A stretch of 64,000 nt of DNA from Sediminibacillus albus. Its GTDB lineage: Bacteria > Bacillota > Bacilli > Bacillales > Amphibacillaceae. The DNA lies in assembly GCF_900101125.1 (NCBI RefSeq), contig NZ_FNFL01000004.1, forward strand, positions 178,527 through 242,526, given 5' to 3'. This document shows, piece by piece, positions 33,700 to 41,351 of the stretch. The notes below the pieces were generated by a model. The model ran no database searches. It was not told the origin of the DNA and saw only the letters and a program-made list of their open reading frames with translations. The translations under genes were made by a program, and so were the position numbers. The number at the start of each line of letters is the position of its first letter. The first letter of the stretch is position 1.

Positions 33700-34320
33700 T
33701 TACTTCTTACAAACGGCTATACCTAACGGATACTTCACTGCCGGCCGAGGCGGCTCGATAAGTACTCCTTTTTGATAAAAAAACTCTGTTTCCGCATAGT
33801 CAGTAAATAAGGAGCGAAACTCGTCAGGCGTTAATTGATGGATATGAAATGGCGATCCACAAGGCACCCCTCTCCCATCTCCAAACGGAGTGGAAACGAG
33901 TAAAGACCCTCCTGGGTTCAATAGGCGATAATAGTTTTCCAGTAGATGTTCTTCCTCTTCAATATGTTCCAACGTCTCAAAGCTGATGATCGTATCAAAG
34001 CTGCCTATCTGGCCGATTAAACGTTCATCTGTGGCATTGGCTGCTACAAAGGAAGACTGCGGGTGGTAATACGTTGCTTGTGCGTAGGAAATGATTTCCT
34101 CATCAATGTCAACACCAACAACTTCCGTTATATCCTGTTTTTTTTCTTTGGCTATCATATGTGTGCCGTAACCTGCCCCGCATGATAAATCCAAAACTCT
34201 TCCACTTACATAATATAAAGCGAACTGGTATCTCGCAATATGTTCTAACAGTAACTTGTTCATAGGTTTCATGTATTCAGGGATGACTCGTTCTCCTGTG
34301 TCTAAAACCAACTTGCCCAC
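33700..34320 (-). CDS. Class I SAM-dependent methyltransferase
   Basis: This 206-residue methyltransferase has motif I RVLDLSCGAGYGTHMIA (about 41-57), an acidic residue in VVGVDIDEE, FDTIISFETLEHIEEE (motif II, about 107-122) and LLNPGGSLLVSTPF (motif III). The substrate is unknown. The short N-terminal GERVIPEYMKP occurs in several Bacillus methyltransferases near glycan and spore genes. The gene is divergent from the MarR-type regulator gene at 34467, with a 146-bp shared upstream region. Confidence 0.85.
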   Translation of the reverse strand: MGKLVLDTGERVIPEYMKPMNKLLLEHIARYQFALYYVSGRVLDLSCGAGYGTHMIAKEKKQDITEVVGVDIDEEIISYAQATYYHPQSSFVAANATDERLIGQIGSFDTIISFETLEHIEEEEHLLENYYRLLNPGGSLLVSTPFGDGRGVPCGSPFHIHQLTPDEFRSLFTDYAETEFFYQKGVLIEPPRPAVKYPLGIAVCKK

Positions 34321-34398
34321 CGCTTTCTATGAATTTCTCTATTCATTATGCCATAGAAAAGAACGGAGGACCAAGGTTGCTATAAAAGCAAGCGTGAT

Positions 34399-34428
34399 TT
34401 GACAGCAATTTCATCTTTCTACTATACT
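34399..34428 (+). promoter_or_regulatory. Sigma-A promoter of the marR-type gene
   Basis: TTGACA (34399-34404) and TATACT (34423-34428) are 18 bp apart. They lie about 38 bp before the ATG at 34467, so the leader is short. Confidence 0.75.
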
Positions 34429-34466
34429 ATTTTTAATTTGAGAGATATTAAAGAGGATGAACTGAC

Positions 34467-34940
34467 ATGGATCAAAATAATGAATATGCTGAAAAAAAGC
34501 AAGATCCTTCACTGAAGCTTTTTGTGGTTTTATCGAAAGCTTATCGATCTATCACAGACCAAGTTGAAATCGATATCAGGAAGAAGGGGCTGAACCCCAC
34601 GGAGTTTGGCGTCTTGGAGCTGCTTTTTCATCAAGGCGATCACACATTACAAAAGATAGGTGATAAGATTTTACTGGCGAGTGGAAGTATTACGTATGTG
34701 GTTGATAAATTAGAGAAGAAGGGATATTTGGCAAGGAAACCTTCTGTTACCGACCGGCGTATAACTTATGCGGCCATCACCGACAGTGGAAGAGAACTTC
34801 TTCATGACATTTTTCCTGATCATTGGGCGCAAATCGAGAAAATCACTGCCGGTTTGACGGAAGAAGAGAAACAAACAGCAATTAATCTTTTAAAGCAGCT
34901 CGGTACGTATGCAGAAAAATTAAAGCTGGATAAAAGTTAG
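34467..34940 (+). CDS. MarR-family transcriptional regulator, MhqR-like
   Basis: This 157-residue winged-helix protein has LKLFVVLSKAYRSITDQVE, then GLNPTEFGVLELLFHQG, the recognition helix SGSITYVVDKLEKKGYLAR and the wing DRRITYAAIT. The start and the LNPTEF segment recall B. subtilis MhqR (YkvE), a repressor of quinone and aldehyde detoxification genes. No such target is adjacent. A small ORF and an ABC-F gene follow, and they may belong to its regulon; that is inference. Confidence 0.82.
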   Translation: MDQNNEYAEKKQDPSLKLFVVLSKAYRSITDQVEIDIRKKGLNPTEFGVLELLFHQGDHTLQKIGDKILLASGSITYVVDKLEKKGYLARKPSVTDRRITYAAITDSGRELLHDIFPDHWAQIEKITAGLTEEEKQTAINLLKQLGTYAEKLKLDKS

Positions 34941-34995
34941 AAAATTTATTATACTTAAAGAGAATGAACTTACGTACGAAAAAGGAGGGAATAAG

Positions 34996-35109
34996 ATGCT
35001 ATACACAGAGAAGCACGCGGCAAGTACAATTTCACTGTATATGTACCGTGCAATTATTCATGATTTAGCTGCTGACGGGATACGTATGCCCTTTTTAGCA
35101 ACTAAATAA
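34996..35109 (+). CDS. Small 37-residue ORF, unknown
   Basis: This ORF has a near-consensus ribosome binding site (AAAGGAGGG at 34982-34990) 5 nt before the ATG. It encodes a 37-residue peptide starting MLYTEKHAASTISLYMYR and ending FLATK. A strong terminator lies 58 nt after its stop. I do not recognise it. It could be a small protein gene of its own or a leader for the ABC-F unit further downstream. Confidence 0.5.
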   Translation: MLYTEKHAASTISLYMYRAIIHDLAADGIRMPFLATK

Positions 35110-35166
35110 TGACTCTGTGTAGGATCTTATACCTGAACATACATTTTTTATCAATCAGTCCAGCTT

Positions 35167-35195
35167 GATCCACACCCCACGTGTGGATTTTTTTA
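35167..35195 (+). terminator. Intrinsic terminator after the 37-residue ORF
   Basis: ATCCACAC (35168-35175) pairs with GTGTGGAT (35181-35188), followed by seven T residues. Confidence 0.88.
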
Positions 35196-35255
35196 TTGCT
35201 TGTGTGATAGCTGAATCTCGGCTTCGGATGCTGTGGTTCATCGGACCAGGAGGGG

Positions 35256-35291
35256 ATGGATAGGACTGGACATTCCTATTGGTTCCACTGA
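35256..35291 (+). CDS. Candidate leader peptide of the ABC-F gene
   Basis: An 11-residue frame (MDRTGHSYWFH) begins two bases after AGGAGG within the ABC-F leader. Its stop is 18 nt before a terminator hairpin. Ribosome-stalling leader peptides of this size are known before ABC-F and erm resistance genes. The spacing of the Shine-Dalgarno sequence is short, so this is tentative. Confidence 0.35.
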   Translation: MDRTGHSYWFH

Positions 35292-35309
35292 TTGAAATAA
35301 ACCATGATT

Positions 35310-35340
35310 AGCCAGGGGTAAAGATACTCCTGGCTTTTTG
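35310..35340 (+). terminator. Attenuator-type terminator before the ABC-F gene
   Basis: AGCCAGGGGT (35310-35319) pairs with ACTCCTGGCT (35326-35335), then TTTTG. The 3' arm segment CTCCTGG is also complementary to CCAGGAG at 35246-35252, so an alternative anti-terminator pairing is possible. Confidence 0.75.
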
Positions 35341-35386
35341 CGCTTTTTTAAGCTGGAAAAAATTAAAATAAAGAGGAGTTTTGGCC

Positions 35387-37231
35387 ATGTTAGTAACCTT
35401 AAAGGATATTAAAAAAATCATCGGAGGCAACATGATTTTTGATAAGCTTTGCTTTGAAGTAAAACCAGGAGAAAAACTCGGGCTGGTAGGACGAAATGGC
35501 AGCGGTAAAACGACTATTTTTAAATTAATCACTAAAATAGAAGAGTATGAACAAGGCGATATTTATATTAAAAAAGGGACGAAGGTTGGATATTTGGAAC
35601 AGATGCCTTTAGGATTTACCGGGACAATGAAGAAGTATTTACTGTCCAGTATGGAAGACATCATTCAATTAAAAGCAAGAATGAGCGAGCTAGAGATGGA
35701 GATGCAAAGTTCTTCCCGCATCGATAAAATTTTAAAAGATTACGGTGAAATGCAAGAGAGATTCACGGCAGCCGGCGGCTATGAAATAGATGCACAAATC
35801 GATAAAATAGCCAATGGATTACAAATTGGACACCTGTTGGAGCAGCCCTTCTCTTCCTTGAGCGGCGGTGAAAAAACCAAAGCTGGATTAGCAAAAATAT
35901 TATTGCAGAATCCCGACTTACTGTTACTGGATGAACCAACCAATCACCTTGACCTAAGCGCAATCGAGTGGCTGGAAGATTATATCTGCCAGTATCAAGG
36001 TGCTGTCTGCATCATTTCTCATGATCGCAGCTTTTTAGATAATTGCATCGGAAAGATTGCAGATTTAGAAAATGGGGAAATCACTTATTACGCTGGCAAT
36101 TATTCGGCATTTGTCCAGCAAAAAGAAGAAAAATTGCTAAACGAGTTTGCCGCTTTCCAGGAACAGCAGAAAAAAATCAAGAAAATGAAAGAGGCAATCA
36201 AACGTTTAAAGCTCTGGGCGAATCAGGCCAACCCGCCCAATGAAGGGCTTCATAAACGGGCGAGAAATATGGAGCGGGCATTGGAGCGTATGGAAAAACT
36301 CGATAAACCGGTAATTGATCCAGTTAAAATGAAACTGGACCTCGGTGCCGATCACCGCACCGGCAAAGATGTAATCAGGGCAGAATCGATAACTAAGCGA
36401 TTTGGAAGCAGACAGGTCCTAAAGGAACTTGACCTCCACCTCCGCTACCAGGATAGGCTGGCCGTTGTCGGTGACAATGGCAGCGGGAAATCGACATTGG
36501 TAAACATATTGCTGGGAATTTTCCCGCCAGATTCAGGAACAGTTCATTCAGGCACACAATTGGAAATCGGCTATCTCTCTCAACACCCTTTTCTCGAGGA
36601 AAACCATGATAAACAGTTAATTGATTACTTTCGCGAGGAAGTAAGAGTGACAGAAGAGAAGAGCCGTCATATTCTGGCAAAGTTTATGTTTTATGGTTTT
36701 TCCGTATTTAAAAAGTTAGGGCAACTGAGCGGCGGCGAGAGTATGAGACTAAAGCTGGCTGTCTTTATGTATAAAGGAGTCAATGTGCTTTTTTTAGATG
36801 AACCTACTAACCATTTGGATATTGATTCACAGGAAGTTCTGGAGGAAGCGCTTGACCATTATGATGGAACGGTGCTTTGCATTTCCCATGATAGATATTT
36901 TTTAAATAAATGCTTCTCGGAGACGGCGTATCTTTATGATGGCAAGCTCCACCGTTATCCAGGTAATTATCAGGTGACAAGGGATAAATGGGAAGCATTA
37001 AAGAAAATAGACAGTCATAGCAGCAAGAGTGCTTTTGATAAACAGACAAAGAAAAAGCCTGTGAGCCACATTGACTATGAAAAGAGGATTATCGAGCTGG
37101 AGGACAGACTCGCAAAATTGGAAGAGCGCCAACAAGCTGGAGATCCAGAGCAAGTAAGGCTAGCCAAGAAACAATTGGAGGAACGTCTGGAGGCATACTA
37201 TGCCAAGTGGTTAAACGAACAACAAACGTAA
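35387..37231 (+). CDS. ABC-F family ATPase
   Basis: This 614-residue protein has two ABC domains and no membrane segments. Domain 1 has Walker A GRNGSGKTT, signature LSGGEKTKAGLAKILL and DEPTNHLDLSAIEWLE. Domain 2 has GDNGSGKST, LSGGESMRLKLAVFMY and DEPTNHLDIDSQ. The interdomain P-site tRNA-interacting linker spans roughly 240-310 (KMKEAIKRLKLWANQANPPNEG). ABC-F proteins bind the ribosomal E site; some confer antibiotic resistance and others act in translation. The attenuator-like leader favours a resistance-type role, but that is not proven. The ATG at 35387 has AGAGGAG 8 nt upstream. A basic tail with a coiled coil ends it. Confidence 0.88.
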   Translation: MLVTLKDIKKIIGGNMIFDKLCFEVKPGEKLGLVGRNGSGKTTIFKLITKIEEYEQGDIYIKKGTKVGYLEQMPLGFTGTMKKYLLSSMEDIIQLKARMSELEMEMQSSSRIDKILKDYGEMQERFTAAGGYEIDAQIDKIANGLQIGHLLEQPFSSLSGGEKTKAGLAKILLQNPDLLLLDEPTNHLDLSAIEWLEDYICQYQGAVCIISHDRSFLDNCIGKIADLENGEITYYAGNYSAFVQQKEEKLLNEFAAFQEQQKKIKKMKEAIKRLKLWANQANPPNEGLHKRARNMERALERMEKLDKPVIDPVKMKLDLGADHRTGKDVIRAESITKRFGSRQVLKELDLHLRYQDRLAVVGDNGSGKSTLVNILLGIFPPDSGTVHSGTQLEIGYLSQHPFLEENHDKQLIDYFREEVRVTEEKSRHILAKFMFYGFSVFKKLGQLSGGESMRLKLAVFMYKGVNVLFLDEPTNHLDIDSQEVLEEALDHYDGTVLCISHDRYFLNKCFSETAYLYDGKLHRYPGNYQVTRDKWEALKKIDSHSSKSAFDKQTKKKPVSHIDYEKRIIELEDRLAKLEERQQAGDPEQVRLAKKQLEERLEAYYAKWLNEQQT

Positions 37232-37251
37232 CCAGGTACTAATTTCGGGAT

Positions 37252-37278
37252 GTTTTAGCGGAACGCTTTTGTGGGATG
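37252..37278 (+). promoter_or_regulatory. Possible sigma-B promoter of yhfK
   Basis: GTTTTA (37252-37257) and GGGATG (37273-37278) are 15 bp apart, about 37 bp before the start. The match to GTTTAA/GGGTAT is moderate. B. subtilis yhfK is, as I recall, a sigma-B target. Confidence 0.4.
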
Positions 37279-37314
37279 ATAATTATAGCATTGAGTGAAT
37301 AGGAGGCGTTTCAG

Positions 37315-37944
37315 ATGAAGGTGTTAGTGATAGGTGCCAACGGAAAAGTGGGCAGACACATTGTTAAGGCGCTAAAGGAAACAGAGGACGAACCTGTAGC
37401 AATGGTCAGAGATACCGACCAAGTTCCTTTTTTTGAAGAAATGGGGGTTAAAACGGTACTTGGCAACTTGGAAGAGAGCTTCGACCATGCTTTTTATGGA
37501 ATAGATAAAGTTATTTTTGCGGCTGGTTCAGGACCGCATACTGGCACTGATAAAACGTTGATTATTGACCAGGAAGGAGCAATTAAATCAATTGATTTGG
37601 CAAAAAGATTTGGTATCAAGCGTTTTGTGCTTTTAAGTTCTAGGTATGCTGATGATCCGGAAAGGTTCCCGCCAATGAAAGCATACTTGTTGGCAAAACA
37701 TCGTGCCGATGAATACCTGAAAGACTCCGGATTGAATTATACGATTGTGCGGCCGGGCGGTTTGACAAACGAGGAAGGTACGGGCAAGGTGCTTCTCCAG
37801 CATACAATCAAGGCAGACGGAACGATTCCCCGTCAGGATGTAGCTTTTGTTTTGGTATATTTAGCGAGTATTCCACGAGCGGAAAACCAAAGTTTTGACC
37901 TTGTTCGAGGTGCTGATAAAATAGGGGAAATTCTTGCATATTAA
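37315..37944 (+). CDS. yhfK: YhfK-like NAD(P)-binding oxidoreductase
   Basis: This 209-residue atypical short-chain dehydrogenase has a dinucleotide-binding start VLVIGANGKVGRHI. It continues with FAAGSGPHTGTDKTLIIDQEGA, cited as AAGSGPHTGTDKT, then RFVLLSSRYAD and the extended SDR motif AKHRADEYL. NYTIVRPGGLTNEEGTG follows. This order is that of B. subtilis YhfK/YwnB-type proteins, which are stress-induced and of unknown substrate. AGGAGGCG precedes the ATG. Confidence 0.85.
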   Translation: MKVLVIGANGKVGRHIVKALKETEDEPVAMVRDTDQVPFFEEMGVKTVLGNLEESFDHAFYGIDKVIFAAGSGPHTGTDKTLIIDQEGAIKSIDLAKRFGIKRFVLLSSRYADDPERFPPMKAYLLAKHRADEYLKDSGLNYTIVRPGGLTNEEGTGKVLLQHTIKADGTIPRQDVAFVLVYLASIPRAENQSFDLVRGADKIGEILAY

Positions 37945-38005
37945 TTGCTTGTAAAGGCTTTTTAACAAAAAAGTATTGTAATTGTTAATAAAATTTAATA
38001 TATTC

Positions 38006-38030
38006 GTTTATTTCTCTGCGCAATGGGTAT
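38006..38030 (+). promoter_or_regulatory. Sigma-B-type promoter of the glutaredoxin gene
   Basis: GTTTAT (38006-38011) and GGGTAT (38025-38030) are separated by 13 bp. This matches the Bacillus sigma-B consensus (GTTTAA, 12-15 bp, GGGTAT) with one mismatch. It lies about 75 bp before the start codon. Confidence 0.65.
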
Positions 38031-38104
38031 ATAGTAGGGAAAAGGCTAGTAAGTAAATGTCGTAGGTCGTATGAATTAGATAATATTACCCAGGAGGTAC
38101 ACCG

Positions 38105-38392
38105 ATGACTAAGCAGAATGTAGTGGTCTACGTAAGTGAAGATTGCTCCCAGTGTGACAAGGTATTATCCCATTTAGAAAATTGGGAAGTCGAATATACA
38201 GAAAAGAATATTTCCCAAAACAAACAGTTTATCCAAGAGCTGCAGCATCAGAAGGTTTACGGTACACCAGCCGTTTTTGTCGACGATTTAAAAATATTAG
38301 GTTTTCAAAAAAACAAACTGAAACAAGCCCTCGGGATTGACACAGGTTCTACTTTTTACAAGGGCAGTAAACTTCACTTTAAAAGGCAATAA
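38105..38392 (+). CDS. Glutaredoxin-like protein
   Basis: This 95-residue thioredoxin-fold protein has active site CSQC (about residues 14-17) and cis-proline segment VYGTPAVFV. The pattern is that of bacillary glutaredoxin-like redoxins (NrdH/YtnI-type). Since Bacillaceae use bacillithiol, it may act as a bacilliredoxin-like or peptide reductant. The sigma-B-type promoter suggests induction by stress. GGAGGTA precedes the ATG. A terminator follows. Confidence 0.85.
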   Translation: MTKQNVVVYVSEDCSQCDKVLSHLENWEVEYTEKNISQNKQFIQELQHQKVYGTPAVFVDDLKILGFQKNKLKQALGIDTGSTFYKGSKLHFKRQ

Positions 38393-38395
38393 ACT

Positions 38396-38430
38396 CAAGT
38401 GTGAATTAAACCTTCATGCTTGTTTTTTTT
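38396..38430 (+). terminator. Intrinsic terminator of the glutaredoxin gene
   Basis: CAAGTGTGAA pairs with TTCATGCTTG using two G-U pairs, then eight T residues. Confidence 0.82.
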
Positions 38431-38577
38431 ACGCTGATTTAGAAAACTGGATGCCGGCAGAAAGAAGTAGCCAAAGTGGATGTCTTAACTGATCGATATT
38501 TAGAATGTTCTGCTTTACTTAACCTTTTTTGGGTGGAATGCATAAATTATAATAAAACATATTAAAGAGGTGTTCAT

Positions 38578-38937
38578 ATGAGAAATTGGAGAGCGCCGCA
38601 GCCTTTGTATGATTACAGCTATCATCCACCCATCCAGCCGGTCAATCAGTATCCTCCTAATTCCACCTATCCGCAGCCGCCAGTATATCCAGCTGCCGGT
38701 ACGCCCTATGAACAGTTGATGAAACCTCCCCACCCTGCCCCGTGGGCTCCTCATTATCCGCACGGAGGGCCTGGCGGATTACAACCGGTAAATGGTTTCA
38801 TTCATTATTTTCAGGATAAAAATGGCCAGGTGGATATTGATAAAATGTTAACGACGGTAGGACAGATGGCAAATACGGTCCAGCAAGTCGCTCCGTTGTT
38901 TAAGGGAGTCGGCTCTTTTATAAAAGGCATAAAATAG
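38578..38937 (+). CDS. yppG: YppG-like protein
   Basis: This 119-residue protein has a proline- and tyrosine-rich first half (about 1-75: PPIQPVNQYPPN, YPQPPVYP). Its conserved C-terminal part, HYFQDKNGQVDIDKMLTTVGQM, is cited as FQDKNGQVDIDKML followed by MANTVQQVAPLFKGVGSFIKG. This is the YppG family of Bacillaceae, of unknown role and often sporulation-associated. AGAGGTG precedes the ATG. A GGATCCTTGC/GCAAGGATC hairpin with a T-tract ends the unit. Confidence 0.85.
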   Translation: MRNWRAPQPLYDYSYHPPIQPVNQYPPNSTYPQPPVYPAAGTPYEQLMKPPHPAPWAPHYPHGGPGGLQPVNGFIHYFQDKNGQVDIDKMLTTVGQMANTVQQVAPLFKGVGSFIKGIK

Positions 38938-38939
38938 AA

Positions 38940-38979
38940 GGGGATCCTTGCCATGTGATGAGCAAGGATCTTCCTTTTT
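38940..38979 (+). terminator. Intrinsic terminator of yppG
   Basis: GATCCTTGC (38943-38951) pairs with GCAAGGATC (38962-38970), followed by TTCCTTTTTG. Confidence 0.75.
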
Positions 38980-39064
38980 GTAATCAAACACCGTGCGATT
39001 ATTATGTCTGAAAAGGGGTATAAATAAGTAATCCTCAATAATAAAATTAAAAAGGAGCACCAAG

Positions 39065-39793
39065 ATGATTGGCTGTTTATGTATTCATGGCTATACGGGC
39101 GGACCATATGAAGTGGAGCCTGTGGCCGAGCATTTAAAAAAGAGCACTGATTGGCAAGTGGAGGTTCCTTGTTTGCCTGGTCACGGCGAACACTTGGATC
39201 TCAAAGGAGTTACCTATGAACAATGGGTCACTGCTGCTGAGCAGGAATTGGAAAAACTAACGCGGATTTGTGATGAAATATATTTGATCGGCTTTTCGAT
39301 GGGCGGTATGATTGCCAGTTATCTGGCTGCGAAATATGATGTAAGTAAACTTGCACTGCTTTCTCCTGCAGGGAAATATTTAAGCTTTAAGCAGATGGGG
39401 GTGGAGTTGGCCGGTTTTGCAGTGAAAGGAATCAAAGGGAAGTTGAAAGATGATCCTTTATATAGTAACTACCGTTGGAAATTAGGCTCAGTGCCACTTA
39501 CTTCCATGCTGGAATTCCAAAAGTGTGTACGATTCGCGCGGCCATACCTTGGAAAAATCAATTGCCCGGTAATGATTGCCCAGGGACGGCAGGACAGTAT
39601 GGTTCCTTATAAAACACTGCACTATCTTGATAAAGAAATATCTTCGGAGACTCAGCTTATTTTATATGATAATTCTAAGCATCATATTTGCCTTGGAGAG
39701 GAAAAGGAGGAGCTGGCGCAAGCTGTCTATTCTTTTTTAACTAGTGACAGAGGGGATTTAGATAAAGTTGAAGTTGAAGCCACCATCCAATGA
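39065..39793 (+). CDS. Alpha/beta-hydrolase carboxylesterase (Est30-like)
   Basis: This 242-residue esterase has oxyanion segment CIHGYTGGPYE (about 6-16), the nucleophile elbow GFSMGG (Ser about 81) and the catalytic histidine in NSKHHICLGEE near the end; Asp in GRQDSMVPY is the likely acid. It resembles Est30/YvaK carboxylesterases, which hydrolyse short-chain esters in the cytosol. AAAGGAG precedes the ATG. The end overlaps the MFS gene by 26 bp in another frame. Confidence 0.9.
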   Translation: MIGCLCIHGYTGGPYEVEPVAEHLKKSTDWQVEVPCLPGHGEHLDLKGVTYEQWVTAAEQELEKLTRICDEIYLIGFSMGGMIASYLAAKYDVSKLALLSPAGKYLSFKQMGVELAGFAVKGIKGKLKDDPLYSNYRWKLGSVPLTSMLEFQKCVRFARPYLGKINCPVMIAQGRQDSMVPYKTLHYLDKEISSETQLILYDNSKHHICLGEEKEELAQAVYSFLTSDRGDLDKVEVEATIQ

Positions 39794-41246
39794 TTTACCT
39801 TTGGTTAATCCGCCATTTTTTTATGGGTGGATTATTGTTTTTGTCGCAGGTCTGAGTGTGTTTTTTTCTGGTCCTGGACAAACCTATTCTATTTCTATTT
39901 TCATTGATCATTATATAGCTGATTTTGATTACTCGCGTTCTTATGTATCTGGTATATACTCTACTGCTACACTTTGTGCCGGTTTTACGTTATTCCTTGT
40001 CGGCCGATTAGTAGACAGGTTTGGCCAAAGGGCAATGATGGCAGTCGTGGCATCTATGCTGGCTGTTGCATGTTTTTGGAATGCCCTTTTAACAGGGGCG
40101 ATAATGATGTTTATCGGTATTTTTTTACTTCGCTTATTTGGTCAAGGTTCAATGACACTGCTCCCCAATACGCTGGTTCCTCAGTGGTTCCGGGCCAAGC
40201 GGGGCAGAGCGTTAAGCTTGATGACAATCGGAGGTTTTGCAAGCCCGGCTTTATTTCCTCCATTAAATACGTGGCTCATTGATCAAATGGGGTGGAGAGC
40301 GGCTTGGGTGTTTTGGGGAATACTGCTAGTCGCCGTTTTTGTTCCGCTTGCCATATTATTTGTGCGAAATCAGCCTAAAGATATTGGAGAGGTTCCCGAT
40401 GGCGATAATAGGAAAGCCCGCCAAAGACACTGGAGCTTTATGGATGCAGCCCGGACTAAGGTGTTTTGGATTGTCTTAGCTGGACTTTTGCTGATTATAA
40501 GTGTTTGGTTGATTAATAGATACAGCTGGATGAGCGCAATCACTCTTTGGGCAGTTATCGTATTAGTTATCACACCAGCTGTTAGTTTATTTGTCCGTTA
40601 TTTAAACAAAAAAAGGGACGACAGAAGCTCTCCGGTAAATCCCAATATAGAGGAAAATGAGGTGAACTGGACGCTAAAGGAAGCGATGAGGACTAGGACT
40701 TTCTGGTTTATTTTATTCGCGGTTAGTGTTCCTGCTTTAGTTAATACCGGCGTCACCTTTCATATTGTTTCTATCGCTGATGGGAAAGGGTTGTCACCAG
40801 AAACAGCGGCTTTAATTCTGTCGTTAATGGCTATCTTCGGGTTCCCGGTCAGCTTTATTGTCGGATACTTAGTAGATAGGATATCTGTCCATTATATTTT
40901 GGCAGTAACCTTCCTGGGACATATCATTTCATTAGTTATTTTACTGTTCACCAATTCAGCAGTAATGGCAATCATTTTTGGGGTGATGTGGGGAATCGTA
41001 AATGGCTTCGAAAGAATTACATTGAGTATTGTGTGGCCGAATTATTTTGGAAGAGAGCATTTGGGCAGTATTAAAGGGTTAGCTCAAACGTGTATGGTCG
41101 TTTCTTCAGCATTCGGCCCACTGCCTTTTGGTTTATTTTATGACTGGTTTGGTGGCTATCAGGAGATATTACTCGTCATGTTACTGCTTCCCGTCACTGC
41201 AGGGATACTAGCATTATTCGCCCCCCAACCCACCTACCCAGACTAA
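39768..41246 (+). CDS. MFS transporter, OFA-like
   Basis: This 492-residue major facilitator has 12 predicted helices. The first signature is GWIIVFVAGLSVFFSGPGQTYSISIF, cited as GPGQTYSISIF, followed by VGRLVDRFGQR between helices 2 and 3. A cytoplasmic loop of about 60 residues (NQPKDIGEVPDGDNRK and NKKRDDRSSP) breaks the halves. It resembles oxalate/formate antiporter-family (OFA) members, but the substrate is unknown. The TTG start has AGAGGGG 11 nt upstream and lies inside the esterase gene, implying translational coupling. Confidence 0.83.
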   Translation: MKLKPPSNDLPLVNPPFFYGWIIVFVAGLSVFFSGPGQTYSISIFIDHYIADFDYSRSYVSGIYSTATLCAGFTLFLVGRLVDRFGQRAMMAVVASMLAVACFWNALLTGAIMMFIGIFLLRLFGQGSMTLLPNTLVPQWFRAKRGRALSLMTIGGFASPALFPPLNTWLIDQMGWRAAWVFWGILLVAVFVPLAILFVRNQPKDIGEVPDGDNRKARQRHWSFMDAARTKVFWIVLAGLLLIISVWLINRYSWMSAITLWAVIVLVITPAVSLFVRYLNKKRDDRSSPVNPNIEENEVNWTLKEAMRTRTFWFILFAVSVPALVNTGVTFHIVSIADGKGLSPETAALILSLMAIFGFPVSFIVGYLVDRISVHYILAVTFLGHIISLVILLFTNSAVMAIIFGVMWGIVNGFERITLSIVWPNYFGREHLGSIKGLAQTCMVVSSAFGPLPFGLFYDWFGGYQEILLVMLLLPVTAGILALFAPQPTYPD

Positions 41247-41305
41247 GAAAGCGGAAACGACCGCACTTTCAAAAGCGAATAGCATTTTCCTCCTAGAGGA
41301 AAGAA

Positions 41306-41338
41306 TAAAACAGCACGCCCTGGGGCGTGCTGTTTTGC
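41306..41338. terminator. Bidirectional intrinsic terminator
   Basis: AAAACAGCACGCCC and GGCGTGCTGTTTT flank a three-base loop, between the MFS gene and the convergent degV-family gene. Confidence 0.9.
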
Positions 41339-41351
41339 CAAATCAGATATT

